A program made the translations under genes and the position numbers. The notes beneath the pieces were generated by a model that saw only the letters and a list, made by a program, of their open reading frames with translations, ran no database searches and was not told where the DNA came from. A DNA stretch of 64,000 nt from contig OX442436.1 in the NCBI GenBank assembly GCA_949361645.1, positions 2,294,032-2,358,031 on the forward strand, written 5' to 3'. This stretch comes from Spongilla lacustris (Eukaryota; Porifera; Demospongiae; Spongillida; Spongillidae). This document shows positions 11,191-21,078 of this stretch, one piece after another; position 1 is the stretch's first letter, and every line of letters begins with the position of its first letter.

Positions 11191-12766
11191 TTCATACATT
11201 GCAGAGTGTGTGGGCAGAGGCTAACAAAGTACAGGGCAAAGAAAAGAACCAGCTCTGAGTGCATAGCATTCTCAGCTGAGCTGAAAATAGCTTTTGACAT
11301 TGACACATCTGGGGATGATGTCACCCTGAGATGTTCTGCATGCAATGTAAGCTGGGTATGTAGAGAACCATCTGTGCCATCACAAAGTGAGTGCATCACA
11401 AATGTGCAGTGATGCTGTGAGTGGCAAAACAAGTAAACTTATGACACCATGAGAGGTAAACACTTGGTAGAGGTCATCTTGAGAAGATTGCCCCTCGACT
11501 AGTTCTCCATAGTGAGCCTAGCCCACCTTTGGCAAGAGCTAACAACCTGTCAATGCTAAAGGAGCTGAAGTGTGCACTGTGCTCCAACACCCTCTCACAG
11601 CCACTGGAACTGCTGTGTGGTGCACTGGCGTGCTCCGAATGCCTCCGGGATAGCAGCATATGATGCTATGAACTGTCCATGCTGCTCAGAGGACGGATAG
11701 TCCTCTGCTGCTCAGAGATGGTCCCATGTTGCTCAGAGATGGTCCCCTGCTGCTCAGAGGACGGTCCCCTGCTACTCAGAGGATGATCCCCTGCTGCTCA
11801 GAGGACGGTCCCCTACTACTCAGAGGATGATCCCCTGCTGCTCAGAGGATGGTCCCCTGCTGCTCAGAGGACGGTCCCCTGCTACTCAGAGGATGATCCC
11901 CTGCTGCTCAGAGGATGGTCCCCTGCTGCTCAGAGGACGGTCCCCTGCTACTCAGAGGATGATCCCCTGCTGCTCAGAGGACGGTCCCCTGCTACTCAGA
12001 GGATGATCCCCTGCTGCTCAGAGGATGGTCCCCTGCTGCTCAGAGGACGGTCCCCTGCTACTCAGAGGATGATCCCCTGCTGCTCAGAGGGTAGTCCCCT
12101 GCTGCTCAGAGCTGGGACGGTCCCATGCCGGTCCCCTGCTGCTCAGAGGATGGTCCCCTGCTGCTCAGAGGATGGCCCCCTGCTGCTCAGAGGATGGTTC
12201 CCTAGTCAACTATCATCAAGTGTGATAATGCTGCTGTCAGCAGCAGGGATATTAAGGATGGTGGCTATGAAGAGCATGAGTGTGCACCAACACTTACACC
12301 TGAGGAGAAGCAAGCAGCAAGATTACTGAAGAGGGCCATCTCTACCAGTCATGACAAAGCCATCATACAACTTGCTACAGGGGAAGCAGTTAAGTGAATG
12401 TGATTGACTTGTACCAAGGTTACATAATATATACACTCACTTCTGCCAATGACATTCATGCATGTCACCAGAGCTAACCAGGAAACTACAGCTGCCTACT
12501 CATCATGGACTAAAGTTCAAGTACATGTATTGCCGGCGATTAAGGCTGGGCTTGCCATACCTTGGAATACACTGAGGCTTCTAAGGTGGTATGTGACATA
12601 CAGCAAAGGCTCAATTCTAACTCACTGGTGTTTCAGGTGGCTCAAATCATCAGGAATCTGTCTGGCTGGTGAGGAAAGGATGCGCCACATATCCAGCCAA
12701 ATTGTTGGCGATAACCCCAAAGGAGAAATAGCCCCCTTTTCAGGGGGCCAAGTCAATTCATGACAA
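11191..12766 (+). pseudogene. RAG1 N-terminus-like (N-RAG) gene, degenerate
   Basis: At 11200 the frame reads CRVCGQRLTKYRAKK, then LKIAFDIDTSGDD and CSACN. This follows the vertebrate RAG1 N-terminal zinc region pattern (CRICG ... F.ID...D ... C..C). A RING-like segment follows at 11571-11642: CALCSNTLSQPLELLC then ACSEC, with the RING His position replaced by Ala. A shifted-frame NCPCC at 11671-11685 would supply the last Cys pair. After a minisatellite the frame EECAPT-type reading LTPEEKQAARLLKRA (about 12299-12343) appears. Then come IPWNTLRLLR, a short 51-nt GT-AG intron (12586-12636) and WLKSSGICLAGEERMR. This order (zinc region, RING, basic linker, PWN.LR.LRRW domain) matches an uncharacterised family frequent in cnidarians and other marine invertebrates. 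Stops and frame breaks indicate a pseudogene. Assigned from memory of the families, without alignment. Confidence 0.6.
11680..12203. repeat. Minisatellite, ~22-bp unit (CTGCTGCTCAGAGGA...)
   Basis: About 24 imperfect units of the type GGTCCCCTGCTGCTCAGAGGA, with alternating GACGGTCCCCTGCTACTCAGAG and GATGATCCCCTGCTGCTCAG variants producing a two- or three-unit higher-order pattern. The first unit is the sequence that encodes the NCPCCSED end of the RING-like segment. Confidence 0.9.
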
Positions 12767-12931
12767 ATTCGTGGCTTGACATTTGCTCCAATCCACAACC
12801 AATGCAGAACCTGATGCGCATTGTGCAAGAACACTTACTAAGTATTGAGCCACAATTGGTAGCTGCCATCCCTCCTCCAGCCAAGAGAGTAAAGAATAAA
12901 TACTAATTCAGTTCAAGCTCAATCTATTTAC

Positions 12932-13227
12932 ACAAGTAAATCAAAAACTTTTCTATCGAGAAAGTGATTGGTGGCATGTAGGATTGGTGGTGCAAAAAGC
13001 AAGGAAACAAGGTACAGTGTGTTAAAGTGAGGTTTGGTAGGATCCTACAACTCACGGTCCTGAATTTGCAAATGAAGAAGCCTATTTGCAAATGTAGGAC
13101 TGTTATAGTTGTAGGATCCTACCAAACCTCACTTTAACACACTGTACCTTGTTTCCTTGCTTTTTGCACCACCAATCCTACATGCCACCAATCACTTTCT
13201 CGATAGAGAAGTTTTTGATTTACTTGT
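12932..13227. mobile_element. Foldback MITE, ~296 bp
   Basis: Two arms of about 125 bp are near-perfect inverted copies: ACAAGTAAATCAAAAACTT (12932) to AGGATCCTACAACT and the reverse complement ending at 13227. A spacer of about 45 bp containing two direct copies of ATTTGCAAAT separates them. No ORF; target duplication unclear. Confidence 0.85.
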
Positions 13228-13945
13228 TCCCCAAATTTTTTTTGTCTCTGCCAGAAGTGTTCAATATAATAGATTGCTTAGTGTATTCGTTGCGATGTAT
13301 AAGACGCTTAGATTCCTCTTATGTGTAGTCTGAGTATATATAGGCCTCTTTTTTTTAATTTTATTGATAGGCCTACCTTTGTTCTTCGCATATCTTAAAC
13401 TGAAAGTTCTCCTTGCTAACGAACCGTTTTCTTTGGCTTGGTCCTTTTCTGAATTAGAACCGCCTATTGTAAACGTGTCTGCAGCTGCGTACGTATGCGT
13501 AGCCTGGCAACAGTAAATTAAGACGCGTATAACACGTTCCTATTGCAACTGCTAGGCAACCAAGAATTTTCACCGATAATGAATTGCACCTGCTTGGGTC
13601 ATTTCACGGCATTTCATCACCAGCTAACAACTGTAGGTCTTATTTGTATGAAAGGGCACGTTTGGAAATAAAATGCAACTTTTTGACGCTAATCTCGTCT
13701 TCTTACGACGTTTCTGTCGCGAGTTATACGTGATGAACGGAAGACTAAGAACAAAAATTAAATGGCGGAATTTTGGTACCGACTTGTCACTCCACGTAAA
13801 CGGCACTGTTTAGCGAAGCTCGCGTTATATGTGCATATCTGTCGTGTTTGTGATGGATTATATGCGAGCTGGCGAGTAATGGCAACGCTTCGTTACCGTT
13901 TAAAACGCTCGATCGAAAACCACGCCCACTAAAGCCAATCTGATG
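13228..13945. other. Spacer left of the Ty3 element
   Basis: No gene recognised in about 700 bp. Short open frames here show no family signature. Confidence 0.5.
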
Positions 13946-13951
13946 CCAATC

Positions 13952-14070
13952 TGTAAAATGCCGATTACCGAGGATTCTAAGGTCGCACGCGAACCGCCAT
14001 GCCACACAATCATAGGTTGCCAAGTAGTGATCACGTGCACGCAATTACATATTCACATGCATACATCACA
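13952..14070 (-). repeat. 3' LTR of the Ty3 element (119 bp)
   Basis: Same sequence as 18237-18355. Immediately preceded on the plus strand by the CCAATC target duplication. Confidence 0.95.
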
Positions 14071-14084
14071 TCTTTTCCCTCCTT
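14071..14084 (-). promoter_or_regulatory. Polypurine tract (plus-strand primer site)
   Basis: On the coding strand AAGGAGGGAAAAGA directly abuts the 3' LTR, the expected position for the polypurine tract that primes plus-strand DNA synthesis. It overlaps the gag-pol stop codon. Confidence 0.8.
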
Positions 14085-17000
14085 AGTTTTCCTCGTATCT
14101 CAGCGGTTTCTTAATTGTTCTTCCAAGTCTAGTTTTCTTGTTCGATGACACGCTTTCCTCTTCAGGTTTAACCCGCTGGGGTTGGACCTTTCCTGTTTCC
14201 CCCTTCTCTGATATCTCTATATTCTCCATCTCTGTTTCTTTCCCACTATGGAAAGGTGAATCAATACTCTGTGCTTGAAATTTGGATGGTTCTTCAGTTG
14301 AACCCTGGTTATCCTTTATCCCTGCTCCTTGACCTTGATCTCCCCTGCTCTGCTCCTCAGATTGGCCTGGTTCCCCTGTTGGATTGTTAAGGGATCCCCT
14401 TCCTTTCACTTTTTCTTGCTCCTGTTCCTGCCTCTGACTTCCATCCTTTCGTATCTGGTCTGCATGGCGCTTCCACACGCCCCCATTTTTCATCTCCACC
14501 AGGTATGTTTTCCTTCCATACTTGGTCTTTATTCTGCCCTGTATCCATCGGGCCTGTGCTGAAGCTCTATAGTCTCTGACCATTACTGTGTCACCTTCCT
14601 CAAAGTTCCTTTCTGGTACTGCTCTTGCAGCTACTTGGCGTGCCTGATTCTTCTGAACAGTGTCCTGTATGCTTGGCACTAGCAAATGCAGGCGGCTTCT
14701 CAGGCCCCTCTTAATCATTAAGTGAGCTGGAGATTCTTCTGTGGTTGCATGAGTTGCATTCCGGTAACTTATCAAAAAGTTTGCAATACGGTGCCTGAGT
14801 GTTTTGTCCTCACCCCTTGCTGCCTTGATTGCCTGTTTCAGGGACTGCACAAACCTTTCCGCCAACCCATTTGTTGCTGGATGGTAGGGGCTTGTCTTTG
14901 TGTGCTTCACATGATTCATCCTGATAAACCTCTCAAAGCATTGAGAGGTAAATTGTGGCCCGTTATCCGTCACCACTTGTGAAGGTATTCCCCACCTTGC
15001 AAACAAGGCCCTCACTTCCTCCACGGTTGACTCAGCTGAAGTGTCCCCCATCACCACAACTTCTGGCCATTTTGAATACGCATCTATTGCTACCAGTAGC
15101 ATTTTCCCTTCCACTGGACCTGCGAAGTCAATATGTATTCTCTTCCATGGCCCTTCCGGCAGTTCCCAGGGGTGTAGTGGTGTTAGCTTGGGGTCTTGTT
15201 TTGCCTCCTGACATCCTCTACATGCCCGCGTTATGTTTTCAATTTCCGTGTCTAGTCCTGGCCACCAAACTGTACTTCTGGCAAGACTTTTCATTTTCAC
15301 AACTCCTAAGTGGCCTTCATGTAACTCCTCCAGGACCTGTTTTCGTAGCTTTGTTGGAATCACCATGCGTGTACCCCACAAGAGGCACCCCTGTTCCGTT
15401 GACAGCTCCGTCTGTCTATGCCAATAGGGGGTCATGTTCTTTTCCTTCAACTCCTCTCCTTTTGTTGTCCACCCTTGATTGCAGCAGCGTAGCACCTTCG
15501 ACAACACTTGGTCCCTCCCTGTGGCCTCTCTTAGCTGCGCTGTGGTAATGGGTAACTGTTCCATCTGCATGATAAGGAAGGATGCCCCTTCCTCGTTTCT
15601 TGCCTCATTGCCTGTCTCCCATGGCAATCGAGACAAAGCATCTGCATTAGCATGTTGTCTGGTGTTCCGGTAGCAGATCTCGAACTCATACCCTGCCAGA
15701 AACAGAGCATATCTCTGAAGGCGAGCTGTTGTTGTTGCAGGCAACCCTTTCTTGGGGTTGAGTATAGATGTCAAGGGTTGGTGGTCAGTTATTAAGGTAA
15801 AGTGGTGTCCATACAGATAGTGATGGAACTTCTTTATTCCCCATATCAAAGCCAAGGCTTCCTTGTCAATCTGTGCATAGTTTTTTTCAGCTGCTGTCAG
15901 AGTTCTGGAAGCAAATGCCACTGGCCGTTCAGTCCCATCTTGCATCCTGTGCGACAAAACTGCCCCCAAGCCATAGGCACTCGCATCGCATGCTACCATC
16001 AATGGTAGCTCTGGGTTGAAATGGGTAAGTACCGTCTCTGAAGCCATCATTTCTTTAATCCTCCTGAAAGCTGCTTCATGGTCTTTGGCCCATTGCCACT
16101 TCATTCCTTCTTGTAGTAGCTGGTGTAGGGGGCCCAACGTCGTTGCTAACCCTGGTAGGAATCTATGGTAGTAGTTGACCATTCCCAGAAGTGAACGAAG
16201 TTGTGATGTATTCACTGGTCGTGGTGCCTCCAACACTGCTTTGATCTTGTCCTGTGTTCTATGTAGTCCATGTTCGTCAATGTAATGTCCACAGAATTCT
16301 ACCCCCTTTTGAAAGAACTTGCACTTCTGCTTATTGACCGTAAGGTTATAACTGTTGAGGCGTTGCAATACCTCTTCTAACAATGTCAGGTGTTCTTCCT
16401 CTGTTTCCCCTGCTACAATGATGTCATCCAGTAGGCATTGGACCTTAGCTATTCCATGTAAAATGGTGTCCATCGTCCTCTGCCAAATTGCCGGAGCTGA
16501 GGCTATTCCAAAGGGTAATCTGTTATACTGGAACAGGCCTTTGTGAGTGTTCACAGTCACCAGTTTCTTTGTTTCTTCTTCCAACTCCAGTTGTAGATAG
16601 GCCAACTTTAAATCCACCTTGCTAAACACTTTGCTCTTGCCCAATGTAGCAAAGATGTCCTCCACCTTCGGCAGGGGATAGTGGTCTACTTTCAAGGCTG
16701 GGTTTACAGATACTTTAAAGTCTCCACATAGTCTTACTCTTCCATCTTCTTTTGGGACCACTACAAGAGGAGTTGCCCATTCGCTCCATGTCACAGGGGA
16801 GATTACCCCATCTTTTTGTAATTTCTCCAATTCCACTTCTACCCTGGCCCTCATATTATATGGAATAGAACGAGCCTTCCAGAACACCGGAGTGACGTTT
16901 TCTTTCATGTTTAGTGATGCTTTTATTCCCTTTGCTGGTTCCAATCCTTCCTTCCAGAGGTTTGGATACTTCTCCATCATCCTGTTCAACCTTTGTAACC

Positions 17001-18204
17001 AGCAGTCGCTGTGTGATTTTGAAGATGTCACCATCTTAATCTCTTGCCAGTTAATTGGGATACTTGCTAACCAGTTACGTCCAAGGAGAGGTGGTCCATT
17101 TCCATCTACTACTATCAATGGAAGTGTTACTGTTTGTGATTCCTTGGTAACATTCACCACTATCTGGCCTTTGGGTGTGACCTGTTCTCCTGTATACGTT
17201 TTCAAGCCAGTCTTTGTTGTTCTCAACGGTAGGTGCTGAAATTTTGCCTGGTACACCGAAAATGGTAGTAGTGAGACAGCTGCCCCTGTATCTAGCTCCA
17301 TGTTTAGAGGTATACCTTCAATGTATACCTTCACCAACACAGGTTTCCCACTTTTCCATTGTCCTTGTCCACCGACACCTTCTCCCCAATACAAAGGGAA
17401 GTTTTCCTCTGTCTTCTCTCCTTGCTCTCCATGTTTCTCCATATCCATCATGTCTACCCGTCTCCTTCCTCTCTGTCTAAGCTTTTCCACTTCTCGCTCA
17501 TTTGCTTTGCATACCCTCTCGATATGCCCTTGTTTCCGGCAAAATCGGCATTGCTCCTTCATGAACCTGCAGTCTTGCGGTCTGTGACTACGACCACCAC
17601 ATCTATAACAGCGTGGCCTGCTTGCCTCGTCATTTCCCGCATGTGGTACACGATGTACTTCTTGGTTCTTCGCGTTTGGATGAATTTCAGCAACATCTTT
17701 TTCTGCTTTTTCTGCCGTCTCTGCAATCTCAATAGCTCGCGCCAACGTCAAATTAACTTCTGTCAACAATCTGCGCTGCACCCTCTCGTTCCTCATCCCT
17801 GTGACCAATCGATCTCGCAGAGTATCAGCAAGGCTCGGTCCAAAAGAACAGTGTTCAGTCATTTTCTGCAAACAAGCCACGAACTCGCGAACCGTTTCTC
17901 CCTCCTTTTGATCTCGCTTGTGAAATCGATAGCGTTCTGCGATCAAAAGGGGCTTAGGTGCCAAATGTTCCGTCAAGGCTGCCACCAACTCTTTGTACGT
18001 CTTTTCTCCTGGTTTAGCTGGCGCTATCAAAGCCCTTAGCAAAGCATAAGTTTGTTTGCCAATGCAAGCTAAGAATGCGTCCTTTCGTGCGTCATTGCTG
18101 ATTTTATTCGCTTTCATATAGTGCTCCAACCGCTCTAAATAACTCGTCCAGTCGTCTGCGGCGCTATCAAACTCTTCAGCCTTCCCAATCTGCGCTAGAG
18201 CCAT
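14083..18204 (-). CDS. gag-pol: Ty3/gypsy Gag-Pol polyprotein, single uninterrupted ORF
   Basis: I start at ATG 18204; the frame is open further upstream only through a GTG. About 1,373 residues. Order: Gag capsid-like region; two CCHC zinc knuckles (about 199-232: CYRCGGRSHRPQDC and CRFCRKQGHIERVC); aspartic protease (LDTGAAVSLL, about 305); reverse transcriptase (about 450-640) with FSKVDLKLAYLQL, PFGIASAP and LLDD in place of the usual Y/F-x-DD (about 591); RNase H (CDASAYGLGAVLSH, DHQPLTSIL, about 740-815); integrase with zinc-binding residues HEGH..., CRGC (about 962-997) and the catalytic D,D(35)E at about D1026, D1080, E1116 (TDNGPQFTSQ, NGLAERF). A GPY/F-like tail and a charged Gln/Glu-rich C-terminus follow; no chromodomain seen. 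Gag and Pol share one frame without a shift or stop, so both would be made as one polyprotein. Domain content places it near K02A2.6/Mag-type Ty3 elements. Confidence 0.95.
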   Translation of the reverse strand: MALAQIGKAEEFDSAADDWTSYLERLEHYMKANKISNDARKDAFLACIGKQTYALLRALIAPAKPGEKTYKELVAALTEHLAPKPLLIAERYRFHKRDQKEGETVREFVACLQKMTEHCSFGPSLADTLRDRLVTGMRNERVQRRLLTEVNLTLARAIEIAETAEKAEKDVAEIHPNAKNQEVHRVPHAGNDEASRPRCYRCGGRSHRPQDCRFMKEQCRFCRKQGHIERVCKANEREVEKLRQRGRRRVDMMDMEKHGEQGEKTEENFPLYWGEGVGGQGQWKSGKPVLVKVYIEGIPLNMELDTGAAVSLLPFSVYQAKFQHLPLRTTKTGLKTYTGEQVTPKGQIVVNVTKESQTVTLPLIVVDGNGPPLLGRNWLASIPINWQEIKMVTSSKSHSDCWLQRLNRMMEKYPNLWKEGLEPAKGIKASLNMKENVTPVFWKARSIPYNMRARVEVELEKLQKDGVISPVTWSEWATPLVVVPKEDGRVRLCGDFKVSVNPALKVDHYPLPKVEDIFATLGKSKVFSKVDLKLAYLQLELEEETKKLVTVNTHKGLFQYNRLPFGIASAPAIWQRTMDTILHGIAKVQCLLDDIIVAGETEEEHLTLLEEVLQRLNSYNLTVNKQKCKFFQKGVEFCGHYIDEHGLHRTQDKIKAVLEAPRPVNTSQLRSLLGMVNYYHRFLPGLATTLGPLHQLLQEGMKWQWAKDHEAAFRRIKEMMASETVLTHFNPELPLMVACDASAYGLGAVLSHRMQDGTERPVAFASRTLTAAEKNYAQIDKEALALIWGIKKFHHYLYGHHFTLITDHQPLTSILNPKKGLPATTTARLQRYALFLAGYEFEICYRNTRQHANADALSRLPWETGNEARNEEGASFLIMQMEQLPITTAQLREATGRDQVLSKVLRCCNQGWTTKGEELKEKNMTPYWHRQTELSTEQGCLLWGTRMVIPTKLRKQVLEELHEGHLGVVKMKSLARSTVWWPGLDTEIENITRACRGCQEAKQDPKLTPLHPWELPEGPWKRIHIDFAGPVEGKMLLVAIDAYSKWPEVVVMGDTSAESTVEEVRALFARWGIPSQVVTDNGPQFTSQCFERFIRMNHVKHTKTSPYHPATNGLAERFVQSLKQAIKAARGEDKTLRHRIANFLISYRNATHATTEESPAHLMIKRGLRSRLHLLVPSIQDTVQKNQARQVAARAVPERNFEEGDTVMVRDYRASAQARWIQGRIKTKYGRKTYLVEMKNGGVWKRHADQIRKDGSQRQEQEQEKVKGRGSLNNPTGEPGQSEEQSRGDQGQGAGIKDNQGSTEEPSKFQAQSIDSPFHSGKETEMENIEISEKGETGKVQPQRVKPEEESVSSNKKTRLGRTIKKPLRYEEN

Positions 18205-18236
18205 TGCCACGAAACAAAATCCCACCTCGTCGTCAA

Positions 18237-18355
18237 TGTAAAATGCCGATTACCGAGGATTCTAAGGTCGCACGCGAACCGCCATGCCACACAATCATAG
18301 GTTGCCAAGTAGTGATCACGTGCACGCAATTACATATTCACATGCATACATCACA
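18237..18355 (-). repeat. 5' LTR of the Ty3 element (119 bp)
   Basis: Identical to 13952-14070 as read by eye. Lies upstream of the minus-strand gag-pol ORF, so it must carry the promoter. Following it on the coding strand is TTGACGACGAGGTGGGATTT; no TGG-starting tRNA primer site directly abuts the LTR. Confidence 0.95.
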
Positions 18356-18361
18356 CCAATC

Positions 18362-20480
18362 CTACATAGGACCCACTACCGTGGGTCCTGATACGAGCAT
18401 GGAGTCAAATTTAGACCAAAAGAAATGTAAGGCTATATTTTAAACGCTCTGTTAAAACTATACTTCATTGCGCAAATATTAATCCCCCCACCCCCAAAAA
18501 GACACCAAAATGGTGGATTTTCAAAGCCTAGGAATCTACTTCAGAAAATGCGTTGCCACTAACCTGTACCAAAATACGACAGTACACACAACTAACTTTA
18601 CCGTGATAGCTTTGGCATGTTCCATCTCAGTCACCGAGCGTCGTTGTCGTTTTTTGAACACATGTAGTCGGTGATCGCCAACAGTTGGCAACACCAGGCC
18701 ACGTGATTTTTGCAATATAGTTCAAAGGTGTTTATCACTGCTGTTGATTACGTTTTATGTACGTCGTGCACAGCTGGTTCTAAAGGGCATCGGTTGTCAG
18801 GTTCGTTGCTATGGGTGTACGTAACCATCTCAATTTTTCGGGGCGTAGGGCTTACGTTCAATGAGAGCAGACCACCGTGAGAGCCAGGAGTGGTATGGGA
18901 TTCGTCAGATCTATACGTGCATGTATACCGCACTACATGTTTTGGGCCGGGGCACGCTACAAAATGAATTCATATACATACTGAAAATCCTGACTGGTTT
19001 GTAACACATAAATTTCACTGCTTATAGATTGATAACGTTCATCAAATTGGAAGCTAAAGGTGTGTCTTATAATTCCTTCGTATATAAATTACTTCATATA
19101 GGCGACATTGACATTGTATATTTCTTGAACGAATAGTTGGGGTACCAATATAGTATTGTACCCAGACATGTATAAACGGTTTATACAAAAAATAGGTCGA
19201 ATTTCTTGGCAGATTGGAATTCAATTAAAAAACCAAGTCACGTATACCAAAAACCCCATAGTTTCTTCCCCATGGGGTACTTCAAGGGAACCGATTTCAG
19301 AATTTCCTTTAGTTGAAACAACCGATTCTGTTTTTCTTAGTCGCGATTAGTCGATATTCGTTTCCTTCGTATGCAGTAATCGGTAGGAAATCGATTACCC
19401 TTTTTATATGCCCTTCGCTATTCCCGCCAGCAGCACAAAGGGTTAATTAATCGATAAACAGAAACATGATGTAATGAACATTAGTCTGGGGATCCGGCTG
19501 AATTAGTAAAGGTATCGGTCTAATCAACGTCAATACGCGCAGTCAGTGGGCACGGCAATTTAAATGCGTTCGCGCTCTCTGCAGTATAGTACATGTACAT
19601 GTGCGTTAATCGAACGTGCTATGTACTATTTTGCACAGCAGCACAGGTGACAGGTGTCCAAATGCTTAGGTACACTGGCAAGATCTTATACATAAATTAT
19701 GAAATCGTACATGTCTTGATTGGCTGCTTTGTCATATGCGTGGAGCGGTGTTCCACCCATACACCCAACATGCAAGAACGTGTTCTTTGGTTCGAAAGAC
19801 TTATAATTCCCATCCTCCGCCATTGAATCATTCCCACCAGTTGTCACATTGGAATGCACCTCGTTTCCAGTCCCTGCGGATACTATCTTATAAGAGACGT
19901 GTAACTATTGCTTTTAAAATAATGTTGGCATAACCAGCTGATAAGTAATAAAACTGGCTATATGTGTATAGACTTGAGAAACTGTGATTTATATAGCCAA
20001 TATCACAAATCGGAAAAACCTCGAAAAACCTAGGTAATCGTTGGCAAATTAATGGTGCACTAATCACCAAAATCGATTTAATGTTTCTAATAACCGATTT
20101 TCAAGTTGCTATTAACCTGAAAAATCGATTGGACTTTTTTTCATAGTCGAAATAATCAATTTTGATTTATGAAAAAGGTTACACACCCTAGTACGAATTG
20201 TCATGATTTTTTCAAAAATTTTAGCCCCTTCCTGTGGGGGTTCCCTTGATTTTCTGCTTTTGACTTGATGACATTGAAATTAATACCTAATTACCATATT
20301 CCAGCTCACATATCTGCTGTATTTAATGTGGTAAAGGATTTGCCCCACATGTCCCCAAATCTGGAATCTATGGACATAATTATTGAGTATTTTTCAGATT
20401 TTTTCTATGATAATTCCTGGTTCCTCTGAATTTTCTATTCATGCACTAAGATCTGCGTACATTGCACTGATCATCATCAC
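18362..20480. other. Spacer with dispersed fragments
   Basis: No gene model is supportable. Contains a short palindrome AGGACCCACTACCGTGGGTCC (18368-18387, in part), the dispersed block at 18886-18968 shared with 10527-10620, and a minus-strand peptide-like segment at 18748-18933 shared with 31307-31558. From 19135 to 20170 the sequence is AT-rich with many CGATTT-type words but no pattern I can name. Confidence 0.5.
18748..18933 (-). other. Repeated peptide-like segment, copy 1
   Basis: Minus-strand reading has SPTPRKIEM...SN...D.RCPLEPAV. Copy 2 at 31307-31558 reads RPTPRNFEMAI..SNGCNDLYPLEFAV. Spacing and pattern are conserved, suggesting a once-coding exon shared by two loci. No family recognised. 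Confidence 0.35.
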
Positions 20481-20580
20481 GTGCGCATCTCAAATGATGA
20501 ACCAATCTCATACCCACAATATAATCCTGACATCATCACGTGCGTAACTCAAATGCATACATGTATGTCTGTGGAGGAAG
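20481..20580. repeat. Short direct repeat
   Basis: CATCATCACGTGCG..CTCAAATG occurs twice, at about 20474 and about 20532. Confidence 0.5.
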
Positions 20581-20806
20581 AACCACGCCCAATTGGCCTC
20601 GTGCCCAATAAATATTCCACTATCTTTGTGGGCGTAATATCGATCGACTATGAAAGGCACAAACCTAATTGCAGCTCGATCGCGAGTTTTGACTCTGAGA
20701 TTCAACGAGTGTTTATTACGCATTGCTGATACCTCTTGATCTTCGGGTACCGATGCCGACGGTTGGATCCACCACTTAGGTTGGAAGGTACGTGGCGCAT
20801 CAGCTC

Positions 20807-21070
20807 TAGTCTCGTTCCCAGACCCTATTTGTTGAGAAACAAGGCAAATATAATGCGAGCTGGCCCGCTCAGCAAGTGCTGGAATGTCGGCGGCATGCAC
20901 CAGAATTCTATGTTATCTCTGGCGGCACCAATTAGATTACAGGTACGCTTGGAATTTGCCCCGTACGGGCGATGCCGGGATTGGATTTGACTATATTTGA
21001 TGCGTTTTCAACCGAATAGCGTTATAGCAGACCTTGTTTCTCAATACGTAGGGTCTGGGAACGAGACTAA
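20807..21070. mobile_element. MITE with TAGTCTCGTTCCCAGACCC inverted ends and 8-bp target duplication
   Basis: The left end TAGTCTCGTTCCCAGACCCT is matched by AGGGTCTGGGAACGAGACTA at the right end. ATCAGCTC flanks both sides (20799-20806 and 21071-21078), an 8-bp target duplication of the kind hAT transposases leave. A GAAACAAGG block is also inverted inside. 264 bp, non-coding. Confidence 0.85.
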
Positions 21071-21078
21071 ATCAGCTC

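Larger units (their letters stand above)
13946..18361 (-). mobile_element. Complete Ty3/gypsy LTR retrotransposon with target duplication
   Basis: The element proper is 13952-18355 (4,404 bp), flanked on both sides by CCAATC (13946-13951 and 18356-18361), a 6-bp target duplication. Both LTRs are 119 bp, begin TGT and end ACA in the plus-strand reading, and appear identical, so insertion was recent. It is transcribed from the minus strand: 5' LTR on the right, one long gag-pol ORF, a polypurine tract, then the 3' LTR. The layout is very compact, with 32 nt from the 5' LTR to the ATG and the stop codon overlapping the polypurine tract. Confidence 0.95.

Noticed and set aside
14955..18039. Long plus-strand frames opposite the Ty3 element
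   Set aside because: Antisense shadows of gag-pol; no domain signature.
20508..20900. 130-residue minus-strand frame
   Set aside because: Runs through the TIR of the MITE at 20807, so not a conserved gene.
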